13,878 nucleotides of DNA from a bacterium (GCA_018814465.1 JAHIZR010000395.1:1-13878), one strand, 5' to 3'. Shown: positions 1 through 7,004, counted from the first letter of the stretch. Translations and numbers: made by a program. Notes: generated by a model not told the origin, from the letters alone.

Positions 1-36
1 TACCATAAATAACAGCTTAATGCGAGATTATTGACC

Positions 37-65
37 TTGACATTTAGGGATGGTTAGCTTATATT
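37..65 (+). promoter_or_regulatory. Probable housekeeping promoter for mrp
   Basis: A perfect -35 box TTGACA (37-42) is separated by exactly 17 bases from TATATT (60-65), which matches the -10 consensus at five of six positions. Transcription should start near base 72, about 20 bases before the mrp start codon. It is the best sigma-70-like promoter in the window. No promoter of similar quality is seen before the pyr leader, so this one may also feed the pyr genes. Confidence 0.7.
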
Positions 66-92
66 TAAAAGATGAGAAAAACGGAGTTTTAA

Positions 93-1172
93 GTGTCAGA
101 TAACATGCATGTTACAGAAGAACAGATACTTGAAAAACTTAAAACAATCAAGTATCCCGGTCTTTCCAGAGATATTGTTTCCTTTGGCCTGATTAAAGGT
201 ATCGAGATCGCGGATGACGCGGCAACCATTAAAGTCACGGTAAATACCCGTGATGAAGAGATCCCCACGCAAATTGAGGAGCTCGTTGCTGAAGCTGTCA
301 AACAGATGGGGGGATTGAAAGAAGTTCGTGTCGAAATGACTTGGACACAGCCGCAAGCCGCACAACCACACGGACATCAGCAGCAAGCGCCCGACCCGAT
401 CGAGCTTGATGTTAAATTCAAGATCGCGGTCGCTTCCGGAAAAGGCGGAGTCGGCAAAAGTACCGTGGCTGCCGGTCTGGCGATGATGCTGCACAAACAG
501 GGGATGAAGGTCGGTCTGGTGGACTTTGATGTTTATGGCCCCAGTATTCCCACTCTATTTGGTATCCACGACCGTCCGCTCGTCAAGAACAACCGAATTA
601 TCCCGATCGAGCATAAAGGCATCAAGCTGATGTCGATGGGTTTCTTGGTTGAGCAGGGGACTCCGATGATTTGGCGCGGACCGATGGTCCATCAGGCTGT
701 TGAGCAGTTCCTGCGCGATGTCGAATGGGGCGGACTGGATATACTTGTCGTTGACTTGCCTCCGGGTACAGGCGACGCGCAAATGACACTGTCACAAAAA
801 ATCAAGCTGGATGGTGCGGTGATCGTTTCTACTCCGCAGAATCTTGCTTTGATTGACGCCCGTAAGGGAGTTGCCATGTTCCAGAAGATGGATGTCCCGA
901 TTCTCGGAATCGTTGAAAACATGTCCGGCTTTTTCTGCCCGAACTGCAATCACGAAACCCACATCTTCGGTCATGGCGGCGCCGCCGCTGAAGCTAAAAA
1001 ACTCGGAGTTCCTTTACTGGCATCGCTTCCGCTTGTGCCGGAGCTCGTGCAAGCTTCCGATGACGGACACCCACTCGATACAATTGAATCCAACGAAAGG
1101 CTTGCGGTCGCCTACACGAACATGACCAATGCGGTTCTGAATCGTATGACCGTCGCTGTCGAACCAAAGTAG
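93..1172 (+). CDS. mrp: Mrp/NBP35-family iron-sulfur cluster carrier ATPase
   Basis: A cytoplasmic P-loop ATPase of the Mrp/ApbC/NBP35 family, which holds a labile [4Fe-4S] cluster and passes it to apo-proteins. Residues 8-80 form an N-terminal MIP18 (DUF59) domain, followed by a Gln/His/Ala-rich linker (about 86-102). The ATPase part has the deviant Walker A GKGGVGKST (116-124), the switch region VDFDVYGPS (143-151), DLPPGTGD (221-228) and the cluster-binding pair CPNC (282-285). The length of 359 is usual for bacterial Mrp with an N-terminal MIP18 domain. The start is GTG at 93, because an ACGGAG ribosome site lies at 81-86 with six bases of spacing; an in-frame ATG at 105 is the alternative. 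The gene sits behind a strong promoter and eight bases before a second MIP18 gene, so the two are probably one transcript concerned with Fe-S assembly. Confidence 0.95.
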   Translation: MSDNMHVTEEQILEKLKTIKYPGLSRDIVSFGLIKGIEIADDAATIKVTVNTRDEEIPTQIEELVAEAVKQMGGLKEVRVEMTWTQPQAAQPHGHQQQAPDPIELDVKFKIAVASGKGGVGKSTVAAGLAMMLHKQGMKVGLVDFDVYGPSIPTLFGIHDRPLVKNNRIIPIEHKGIKLMSMGFLVEQGTPMIWRGPMVHQAVEQFLRDVEWGGLDILVVDLPPGTGDAQMTLSQKIKLDGAVIVSTPQNLALIDARKGVAMFQKMDVPILGIVENMSGFFCPNCNHETHIFGHGGAAAEAKKLGVPLLASLPLVPELVQASDDGHPLDTIESNERLAVAYTNMTNAVLNRMTVAVEPK

Positions 1173-1180
1173 CTCTGCAA

Positions 1181-1480
1181 ATGACCATAGAAGAAAAAGT
1201 ATTCGAAGCACTGACCAATGTTATTGATCCGGAACTCGGGCTTCCGATCACGGATATGGGACTGGTCTATGATGTTAAGGTTAATGATAAGCAAGCCTTC
1301 ATTAAAGTTACTCTGACGACAATGGGCTGCCCGCTGGCCGGTGCGATTACCGAGCAGGCTCGCGAAGCCGCTGAAGCACTCGATGAGATTGAATCCGCTT
1401 CCGTTGAACTTGTCTGGGATCCGCCGTGGTCCGTCGAGATGATGTCCGATGAAGCGCGCATGCGGCTTGGTATGCTGTAA
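1181..1480 (+). CDS. Stand-alone MIP18/DUF59 metal-sulfur cluster assembly factor
   Basis: A 99-residue single-domain protein of the MIP18 (DUF59, SufT/PaaD-like) family, whose members help deliver Fe-S clusters. Seen in the sequence are the hallmark segment DPELGLPITDMGLVY (about 17-31), the conserved Cys in TMGCPLA (about 47-53), and a C-terminal WDPPWSVEMMSDEAR-type tail (about 79-93) typical of the family. The gene follows mrp by eight bases with no recognisable ribosome site of its own, which suggests translational coupling. Mrp already carries the same domain at its N terminus, so the pair supplies two MIP18 modules, one fused and one free. PaaD itself belongs to phenylacetate degradation, but no paa genes are present, so a general Fe-S role is more likely. 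Its exact client proteins cannot be told from sequence. Confidence 0.9.
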   Translation: MTIEEKVFEALTNVIDPELGLPITDMGLVYDVKVNDKQAFIKVTLTTMGCPLAGAITEQAREAAEALDEIESASVELVWDPPWSVEMMSDEARMRLGML

Positions 1481-1537
1481 TACCCGGTTTCTGCCCGACT
1501 GCATGTCCCTGCGAAGCCGAAAATAAATCCCCCCTCA

Positions 1538-1574
1538 TCCCTTTAACTTTGGGTCCTGTGAGATCCGGAAGGGA
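1538..1574 (+). promoter_or_regulatory. PyrR-binding RNA hairpin (pyr operon attenuator leader)
   Basis: A two-part stem: TCCCTT (1538-1543) pairs with AAGGGA (1569-1574), and GGGTC (1551-1555) pairs with GATCC (1562-1566). The six-base loop CTGTGA (1556-1561) fits the CNGNGA loop of PyrR-binding RNAs. Compared with the Bacillus consensus (ARUCCNGNGAGGYU), the stem differences are pair-preserving (A-U to G-C, U-G to U-A). An internal asymmetric bulge (1544-1550 opposite 1567-1568) also fits the class. An intrinsic terminator and then pyrR follow directly. By analogy, UMP-bound PyrR would hold this hairpin and allow the terminator to form. A possible antiterminator is ATGCG (1578-1582) with CGCAT (1612-1616), but that pairing is short. 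Confidence 0.75.
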
Positions 1575-1599
1575 ATTATGCGAAATTCAACAAGATTAC

Positions 1600-1637
1600 A
1601 AGAGTCCATCCCGCATGGTAAGGGTGGACTCTTTTTT
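1600..1637 (+). terminator. Intrinsic terminator/attenuator before pyrR
   Basis: AAGAGTCCA (1600-1608) pairs perfectly with TGGACTCTT (1625-1633). After a bulged T, CCC (1610-1612) pairs with GGG (1622-1624), giving a 9-base loop. A run of six T (1632-1637) follows. The hairpin ends 32 bases before the pyrR start, inside the leader rather than after an operon, so it is best read as the conditional terminator of the pyr attenuator. It would also end mrp-operon transcripts. Confidence 0.85.
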
Positions 1638-1669
1638 ATATTGACGATAGACGAAGCATAAAGGAACCT

Positions 1670-2221
1670 ATGGACGTTAGAATTAAAGTTACCCTTGCCG
1701 ATGAAGCCGGATTCTCGCGAACGATTACCCGCATCGCCCACGAAATCATCGAGCGGAATCGCGGCACGGCCCGCCTCGGTCTGGTCGGCATTCAGACGCG
1801 CGGGATCTTCGTCGCCGAACGACTGGCGCGAAAGATCAAAGAGATCGAAGGTCGTGAAGTCCCGGTCGGTGTACTGGATTCCACCATGTACCGCGATGAC
1901 TACCGCACGTCGGGAAGTCAACCCTCTGTTCGCGTGACCGATATTCCCTTTGACCTGTTCGATGTCAATGTCGTGCTCGTCGACGACGTATTGTATACCG
2001 GACGAACCGTGCGCGCCGCTCTGGATGCGATCATGGACATCGGCCGGCCCAAACGCATTCAACTCGCTGTCATGGTTGATAGAGGCCACCGGGAAATGCC
2101 GATCAAACCCGACTATGTGGGCAAAAACGTTCCCACCAGCGTCAACGAAGAAGTCCGCGTCAAAATGACTGAAATCGATGATGAAGACGCGATTCATCTG
2201 GTGGAGGTTGCCGACTCATGA
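1670..2221 (+). CDS. pyrR: PyrR bifunctional pyr operon attenuator / uracil phosphoribosyltransferase
   Basis: A cytoplasmic phosphoribosyltransferase-fold protein that binds pyr mRNA leaders when charged with UMP/UTP; many homologues also convert uracil and PRPP to UMP. The PRPP loop is VVLVDDVLYTGRT (101-113). The N-terminal RTITRIAHEIIERN (17-30), the GIQTRGIFVAERLA stretch (40-53) and LDSTMYRDD (69-77) are typical of PyrR and distinguish it from Upp. The length of 183 is normal for the family. The ATG at 1670 follows AAAGGA just upstream. The stop overlaps the pyrB start by four bases (ATGA), indicating coupled translation. Just upstream lies a PyrR-type RNA hairpin plus terminator, so the gene very probably regulates itself and pyrB-pyrC. 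Confidence 0.95.
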   Translation: MDVRIKVTLADEAGFSRTITRIAHEIIERNRGTARLGLVGIQTRGIFVAERLARKIKEIEGREVPVGVLDSTMYRDDYRTSGSQPSVRVTDIPFDLFDVNVVLVDDVLYTGRTVRAALDAIMDIGRPKRIQLAVMVDRGHREMPIKPDYVGKNVPTSVNEEVRVKMTEIDDEDAIHLVEVADS

Positions 2222-3168
2222 GCCTCTTATCACAGGAGCATATGCTCGGCCTGAACGGATATTCCGAACAGGATCTAATAACGATTCTCGATACCGCCGA
2301 AAGAATGCGCGAAATCCTGAATCGTCCCGTTAAAAAAGTGCCCACCCTGCGCGGCCTCACCGTCGTAAACCTGTTCTTCGAAAACTCGACCCGCACTCGT
2401 ACCAGTTTCGAACTCGCCGAAAAGAGACTCTCTGCCGATACCCTGAACTTCTCCGCATCAGGCAGCGCCGTCTCGAAAGGCGAAACCTTGCTCGATACTG
2501 CGCGCAATATCGAAGCCATGAAAGTCGATGTAGTAGTCATTCGCCACAAGTCGCCCGGCAGTCCGCATTTTCTCTCGCGTCACCTCGACTCGATTATTAT
2601 CAATGCCGGTGACGGGCGACATGAACATCCCACACAAGCGCTGCTGGATATGCTTACCCTCCGCGATAAATTCGGCAGTCTGAAAGGACTGCGTGTCTGC
2701 CTCGTCGGAGATATTTCCCATTCGCGAGTCGCTCTGTCTAACATCATCGGTCTCAAAACACTGGGCGCTTCCGTGCTGCTCTGTGGTCCCGCAACCTTAA
2801 TTCCTCGTCATATCGAGCGTTTCGGCGTCGAAATTACGCACAACCTCGATGAAGCTATTCAAAACTCCGATGCCCTGAACATCCTGCGCATTCAGCTCGA
2901 AAGGCAGTCAACAGGACTCTTTCCGTCCCTGCGAGAATATCACAAGTACTTCGGAGTCAACCGCCAACGCCTGGACAAAGCTGCGTCTCCATTGACAATT
3001 CTGCATCCCGGACCCATGAACCGAGGCGTCGAAATCACCTCCGATGTCGCCGACAGCGACCACTCCGTAATCCTGCGACAAGTTACAAACGGTGTCGCTG
3101 TCAGAATGGCGGCTCTGTATCTACTGGCCGGCGGTCGCGCTCCTTCTCCTGAATCCAAACCCGAATAG
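2218..3168 (+). CDS. pyrB: Aspartate carbamoyltransferase catalytic subunit
   Basis: Catalyses carbamoyl phosphate + L-aspartate to N-carbamoyl-aspartate, the second step of de novo UMP synthesis, in the cytoplasm. The carbamoyl-phosphate site STRTRTSF (57-64) is intact. Also present are the HEHPTQALLDMLT motif (135-147), a GDISHSR domain-junction motif (164-170) and HPGPMNRG (263-270). The length of 316 is normal for a catalytic chain. No regulatory pyrI gene is adjacent, so control is probably at transcription through the PyrR leader, as in PyrR-containing Firmicutes. The ATG at 2218 overlaps the pyrR stop by four bases, and pyrC begins four bases after the stop. Confidence 0.97.
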   Translation: MSLLSQEHMLGLNGYSEQDLITILDTAERMREILNRPVKKVPTLRGLTVVNLFFENSTRTRTSFELAEKRLSADTLNFSASGSAVSKGETLLDTARNIEAMKVDVVVIRHKSPGSPHFLSRHLDSIIINAGDGRHEHPTQALLDMLTLRDKFGSLKGLRVCLVGDISHSRVALSNIIGLKTLGASVLLCGPATLIPRHIERFGVEITHNLDEAIQNSDALNILRIQLERQSTGLFPSLREYHKYFGVNRQRLDKAASPLTILHPGPMNRGVEITSDVADSDHSVILRQVTNGVAVRMAALYLLAGGRAPSPESKPE

Positions 3169-3172
3169 CAAT

Positions 3173-4483
3173 ATGATTAACAAATACTCAAGATTCGATC
3201 TTCCCGGCCAGGCGGAAAACCTCTTCCTGACCGGGGCACGAGTGATTGATCCCCGCCAAGGTATCGATCAGACTCTGAACCTGCATATTCAGAATGGAAA
3301 TTTGAATGTGGGTGTTGACAATGTGCCTGAAGGTGCGGATATTATTGACCTGAAGGGACATTGGATTACTCCCGGCTGGTTCGATTTGCACGTACACTTT
3401 CGTGAGCCGGGAAAAGAAGTTGCTGAAACCATCGCTTCCGGATGTCAGGCGGCCATGAACGGCGGCTTTACGGGGGTGGCCTGTATGCCCAATACCAATC
3501 CGCCCCTCGATGATGCCGCTTCCGTCAAATGGGTGCTGAGTCAGGGCAAGAAATTTCCTGTTGAAATCAACGTGATTGCCGCCGCCACGAAAGGCCGCAA
3601 GGGACAGGAGCTGGTCGAAATGTCCGAAATCGTCGAGGCAGGTGTGCGGGCTTTCTCCGATGACGGTTCACCGATTCATAATTCCGCCGTCTTAAGACAC
3701 TCGATGGAATATGCCAATATGCTCGGGGCCAGGATTTTCGAACACGCCGAAGATCCTGACTTGGCCGCCGACGGCTCCATGAATGAGGGGGAATGGTCAA
3801 CCCGCTTGGGAGTCGCCGGAATCCCTTCAATTGCCGAGTCTATTGATGTCATTCGCTGTATCGAAATCGCTGAGTTCACTGGCGCCGCTGTCCATATCTG
3901 CCATGTCTCGACTCGCGAATCGGTTGAATGGATCCGCTGGGCAAAACAGAGGAAGCTCCGGGTTACCGCCGAAGTCTGCCCGCATCATCTCCTGCTCACC
4001 GAGGAAGCCTGCAAGGATTTCGACACAAACTTTAAAATGAATCCCCCGCTGCGCATGGAAGAAGACCGGAAAGCCTGCTGGGATGCGTTTCTGGATGGCA
4101 CGCTGGATGTCTATTGCACCGATCATGCCCCGCATTCATGGGAAGACAAAACCCAGGAATTCGATGTTGCCCCGTTCGGAGTTGTCGGACTGGAAACAGC
4201 GCTCGGGCTGGCTTTCACTCATTTCTTGTCGCAAGGAATGTCGCTTGAAAAACTGCTCGACCGCGTTGTCTATGCCCCGCGTGAAATTCTTTCTCTGCCC
4301 GCGCCTGAAATCACGACCGGCAGCTTGGCTAACCTCACGATCATCGAGCCGGAAGCCCGCTATAAAGTGAATCCTGATGAATTCAGATCATATTCGCGCA
4401 ACACCCCCTTCAAAAACTGGGAACTCCAAGGGCGTGCGAAAGGCGTTATTAATCGCGGTTTTGCCCTCATTAAAGGGAACTAA
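3173..4483 (+). CDS. pyrC: Dihydroorotase (type I)
   Basis: Cyclises N-carbamoyl-aspartate to dihydroorotate, the third step of UMP synthesis; a zinc enzyme of the amidohydrolase superfamily. From the ATG at 3173 the product has 436 residues, usual for the type I (long) class. Metal-site motifs are HVHFREPG with His73 and His75, FSDDG with Asp163, His191 in EHAED, His244 in HICHVST, and DHAPH with Asp317. The substrate motif MPNTNPP (105-111) is also present. The frame stays open back to an ATG at 3092, but that would overlap pyrB by 77 bases and add 27 residues unlike any dihydroorotase. The start at 3173 puts LFLTGARVIDP in the expected place, although it has no clear ribosome site and is probably read by coupling from pyrB. 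Confidence 0.95.
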   Translation: MINKYSRFDLPGQAENLFLTGARVIDPRQGIDQTLNLHIQNGNLNVGVDNVPEGADIIDLKGHWITPGWFDLHVHFREPGKEVAETIASGCQAAMNGGFTGVACMPNTNPPLDDAASVKWVLSQGKKFPVEINVIAAATKGRKGQELVEMSEIVEAGVRAFSDDGSPIHNSAVLRHSMEYANMLGARIFEHAEDPDLAADGSMNEGEWSTRLGVAGIPSIAESIDVIRCIEIAEFTGAAVHICHVSTRESVEWIRWAKQRKLRVTAEVCPHHLLLTEEACKDFDTNFKMNPPLRMEEDRKACWDAFLDGTLDVYCTDHAPHSWEDKTQEFDVAPFGVVGLETALGLAFTHFLSQGMSLEKLLDRVVYAPREILSLPAPEITTGSLANLTIIEPEARYKVNPDEFRSYSRNTPFKNWELQGRAKGVINRGFALIKGN

Positions 4484-4507
4484 AATACTCCATATTCGTT
4501 CAATATT

Positions 4508-4520
4508 CAGCAAATTGCTG
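4508..4520. repeat. Short perfect dyad CAGCAA-A-TTGCTG before the lipoprotein gene
   Basis: A 13-base perfect inverted repeat with a single central base in the 71-base gap between pyrC and the lipoprotein gene. It is too tight for a good RNA hairpin and has no T run, so it is not a normal terminator. An operator is possible, but chance cannot be excluded. Confidence 0.25.
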
Positions 4521-4554
4521 TCTGTCTATTATCACTTACAAGGAAGGAAAATCC

Positions 4555-5562
4555 ATGAAATCGAAGCACTTTGTGTTTGTACTCTCGTCCCTGATCGTAC
4601 TAAGTACGATATCAACGCTTTTTGTCGGATGCGAAAAGCGGGAGGTCCCGGAGGGAACTCTACTCTCAGTTTTCTATTCATCCGATGTGCGCGGCAAGCT
4701 GGAAGGCTGCGGCTGCAAACGAAATGGCGGCGGCATCACGAAACGAGCCGCGAAACTTGCGGCCGCTCATCAGGAAGATCCGCAGATTATTTATTGCGAT
4801 GCCGGCAATTTCCTGACCGGACAACCCTATTCCGAGAGCTCCGAAGGCATGGTGATGGTCAAAGCCTATAATCACATGGGCACGAATGTCGTCAATGTCT
4901 CGGAACGGGAACTCGCGCTGGGCTACGACGCCTTTAAAAAGGCTAAAGCCAATTCTGATTTCGACTACGTTTCCGCTAATGTCAAGTTCAACGGCTCTTC
5001 CGTTGCCGATGACTATGTCATCAAGAAGTTTAAAGATGCGAAAGTTGCTTTTGTCGGACTCTGCGGAACCAAGGAAATCATGCGTTATGACAGCACCCAC
5101 TTGCCTGCGGGAATCGAGATTGTGGATCCGATGGTTGCTGCCCGCAATGTGCTCCCCTCGCTGGCAAATAAAGCCGATGTGGTGATTGTACTCTCTACCT
5201 GTGGCGACGAAACTGATTCGCTGCTTGCCGATCATTTCGAATTCGTCAACCTGATCATCGGAGGACGATCCTTCCGCGCGAATGAAGACAAGCCTTGGAT
5301 CGTCGGCGATACTCGCATCGTTCGCGCCAACCGCGACGGCAAGACACTGGGCCGCATGGATTTGGTCTTCGGTCCTGAAGGCAAGATTAAAACCTATAGT
5401 CCTTCCAAAGTCACGATGGAAACAAGCGATCCGTCCGATGAATCGATGCTCGCGCTTGTGCGACAATACCTCCCTGATTTCGTGGATAATCCCAAGGATG
5501 GCGTTCGAATTAAAAAGACCGCTGAAGCCGTTCCAAGCACACAAGTCAAAAATTCGAAATAG
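4555..5562 (+). CDS. Lipoprotein with degenerate UshA-like metallophosphatase fold (probable pseudoenzyme)
   Basis: An exported lipoprotein of 335 residues. The signal is a Lys-containing start, a hydrophobic core (6-22) and the lipobox-like FVGC with Cys26. The rest follows the order of the 5'-nucleotidase/UshA N-terminal metallophosphatase domain. A beta strand ends in SSDVRGKLEGCGC (42-54), then GGGITKRAAKL (58-68), CDAGNFLTG (81-89), VSERELALG (115-123), VVIVLSTCGDETD (209-221) and LIIGGRSF (233-240). In active enzymes the matching motifs are DxH, GD, GNH[ED], H and GHxH; here only Asp44 survives. A Cys-Gly-Cys (52-54) followed by Gly-rich sequence recalls a divergent family that often neighbours multiheme cytochromes, but none is seen here. 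The ribosome site AAGGAAGG (4540-4547) supports the ATG. A binding or structural role in the envelope is more likely than hydrolysis. Confidence 0.8.
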   Translation: MKSKHFVFVLSSLIVLSTISTLFVGCEKREVPEGTLLSVFYSSDVRGKLEGCGCKRNGGGITKRAAKLAAAHQEDPQIIYCDAGNFLTGQPYSESSEGMVMVKAYNHMGTNVVNVSERELALGYDAFKKAKANSDFDYVSANVKFNGSSVADDYVIKKFKDAKVAFVGLCGTKEIMRYDSTHLPAGIEIVDPMVAARNVLPSLANKADVVIVLSTCGDETDSLLADHFEFVNLIIGGRSFRANEDKPWIVGDTRIVRANRDGKTLGRMDLVFGPEGKIKTYSPSKVTMETSDPSDESMLALVRQYLPDFVDNPKDGVRIKKTAEAVPSTQVKNSK

Positions 5563-5578
5563 CCGATTCCAAGATAAT

Positions 5579-5613
5579 AAAAAAGCCCGGTACGTATTCA
5601 GTATCGGGCTTTT
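5579..5613. terminator. Bidirectional intrinsic terminator between convergent genes
   Basis: GCCCGGTAC (5585-5593) pairs with GTATCGGGC (5601-5609), with one G-U pair and a 7-base loop. The stem is extended by four A-T pairs, giving an A-rich left side and a T-rich right side. Genes converge on it from both sides (stop at 5562 on +, stop at 5626 on -), so it can end transcription on both strands. Confidence 0.9.
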
Positions 5614-5625
5614 CTTATAGACAGT

Positions 5626-5829
5626 CTATCGATGTTTATTGATGATTTCCTGCCAGCTTTCCTGATCCATTTCCTCCGAATCCTCAATCAGCATATCCGG
5701 TATCGCGTCGACGATACGGTAGCGCCTTCGCGTCTGAGCATCGGTTGAAATCAGGTATTCCCCGTCCTGAATCAAAGGACATCTCGACAGCGGACAGATC
5801 AGCAGTTTCAGAAGATCAGGATCAAGCAT
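5626..5829 (-). CDS. Trm112-like / UPF0434-family small protein
   Basis: A 67-residue protein (69 if the TTG at 5835 is used) of the Trm112p-like family. In bacteria these are small, often zinc-binding proteins of uncertain role, related to the eukaryotic activator of methyltransferases. The start LDPDLLKLLICPL, the Cys-Pro followed by a second Cys five residues later (Cys12 and Cys17 from the ATG), and the closing RYRIVDAIPDMLIEDSEEM are typical. The second Cys pair found in many zinc-binding members, just before the YxIxDGIPxML segment, is missing: Ser-Thr-Asp stands there. So tight zinc binding is doubtful. No ribosome site is visible for either start. The gene lies 15 bases behind fbaB and is probably translated from the same transcript. 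Confidence 0.8.
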   Translation of the reverse strand: MLDPDLLKLLICPLSRCPLIQDGEYLISTDAQTRRRYRIVDAIPDMLIEDSEEMDQESWQEIINKHR

Positions 5830-5844
5830 ATTCAATTAAAAAAA

Positions 5845-6897
5845 CTATGCGACTGTAATTGACTTTTCCAGATAGACATCCTGAATCGCGTTCAGCAATT
5901 CAATACCGTCTTTCATCGGCTTCTGGAAGGCTTTGCGGCCGCTGATCAGACCCATACCGCCGGCGCGTTTGTTGATCACGGCTGTCTTAACCGCATCAGC
6001 CAAATCGTTCTTGCCGGAAGCGCCGCCCGAATTAATCAGACCTGCCCGGCCCATATAGCAGTTCACAAGCTGCCAGCGTGTCCATTCAATCGGATGCTCA
6101 GGAACCAGATCGCCGTAAACCCGCTTGTTCGTCTTGCCGAAGTTCAGCGCGGGATAACCGCCGTTGTTTTCCGGAAGCTTCTGCTTGATGATATCCGCTT
6201 CCAGAGTCACACCCAGATGATTCGCCTGTCCGGTCAGATCAGCCGAGACATGATAGTCAACTCCGTCTTTCTTGAAGGCAGGATTCCGCAAATAGCACCA
6301 CAGCACCGTCACCATTCCCAGACTATGAGCCGCTTCAAACATATGCCGCACATCCTGAATCTGACGATCGCACTCAGGAGCTCCAAAATAGATCGTCGCG
6401 CCAACTCCCGCCGCGCCCATCTCAAAGGCTTGTTCAACCGATGCGTATTCGATCTGATCAAACGTATTCGGATAGGTCAGCATCTCATTGTGGTTCAGCT
6501 TTACAATGAACGGAATCCTGTGAGCATATTTGCGACTCACCGCGCCCAAAACTCCCAAGGTCGAAGCGACACCGTTACAACCGCCCTCAATTGCCATTTT
6601 AACAATGTTTTCAGGATCGAAATAGATTGGATTCGGGGCGAAAGAAGCCGCTCCTGAATGCTCAATCCCCTGATCCACCGGGAACATGGATAGATATCCC
6701 GTTCCCTTTAGCCGACCAGTATTGAACAGCCTCTGAAGGTTGACCAAGACACCATTCGGGCGATCGGATTGTGTTACCACTCGATCAATAAAGTCCGGTC
6801 CCGGAAGATGTAGGTCCTTATTTGATACACCCTTACAAGTGTACTTCATAAGGGCGTCTGCTTCTGATCCCAATAATTCAAGAATTTTTTTGGACAT
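5845..6897 (-). CDS. fbaB: Class I fructose-1,6-bisphosphate aldolase (FbaB/DhnA type)
   Basis: Cleaves fructose 1,6-bisphosphate to dihydroxyacetone phosphate and glyceraldehyde 3-phosphate, or the reverse in gluconeogenesis, through a Schiff base. The 350 residues run colinear with E. coli FbaB over the whole length. Seen are LPGPDFIDRV (31-40), GTGYLSMFPVDQGIEHS (65-81), HRIPFIVKLNHNE (126-138), FKKDGVDYHVSADLTGQANHL (208-228), ADIIKQK (234-240, where Lys238 is the likely Schiff-base lysine by analogy with archaeal enzymes) and the phosphate-binding NSGGASG (289-295). The ATG at 6897 is preceded by an AGG-type ribosome site about ten bases away and by a good promoter. A Trm112-like gene follows. 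The enzyme is decameric in E. coli and linked to growth on gluconeogenic carbon; no pfk or fbp gene is visible here to judge direction. Confidence 0.96.
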   Translation of the reverse strand: MSKKILELLGSEADALMKYTCKGVSNKDLHLPGPDFIDRVVTQSDRPNGVLVNLQRLFNTGRLKGTGYLSMFPVDQGIEHSGAASFAPNPIYFDPENIVKMAIEGGCNGVASTLGVLGAVSRKYAHRIPFIVKLNHNEMLTYPNTFDQIEYASVEQAFEMGAAGVGATIYFGAPECDRQIQDVRHMFEAAHSLGMVTVLWCYLRNPAFKKDGVDYHVSADLTGQANHLGVTLEADIIKQKLPENNGGYPALNFGKTNKRVYGDLVPEHPIEWTRWQLVNCYMGRAGLINSGGASGKNDLADAVKTAVINKRAGGMGLISGRKAFQKPMKDGIELLNAIQDVYLEKSITVA

Positions 6898-6939
6898 GCT
6901 CGATTACCTGTTTTGAGTTAATTGACTATTTGAACAGGA

Positions 6940-6968
6940 AATATACAAGGACTATCTATATAATTCAA
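6940..6968 (-). promoter_or_regulatory. Probable fbaB promoter
   Basis: On the minus strand TTGAAT (6963-6968) is followed by a 17-base spacer and TATATT (6940-6945), 43 bases before the fbaB start. The -10 box is the same hexamer as in the mrp promoter. The inverted halves AGGACT (6948-6953) and AGTCCT (6968-6973) flank the spacer and could be an operator. Confidence 0.55.
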
Positions 6969-7004
6969 GTCCTGTCCGAAAAGGCAAGGAGGGATAGTGA
7001 AGAA

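Noticed and set aside
3092..3172. Longer pyrC start giving 27 extra N-terminal residues
   Set aside because: It would overlap pyrB by 77 bases, and the extra residues are a frame-shifted reading of the pyrB C terminus. The ATG at 3173 gives the normal dihydroorotase start.
4678..5544. Long open frame (288 codons) on the minus strand under the lipoprotein gene
   Set aside because: The + strand frame has a ribosome site, a lipoprotein signal and family motifs. The minus frame has none and is a shadow of its codon bias.
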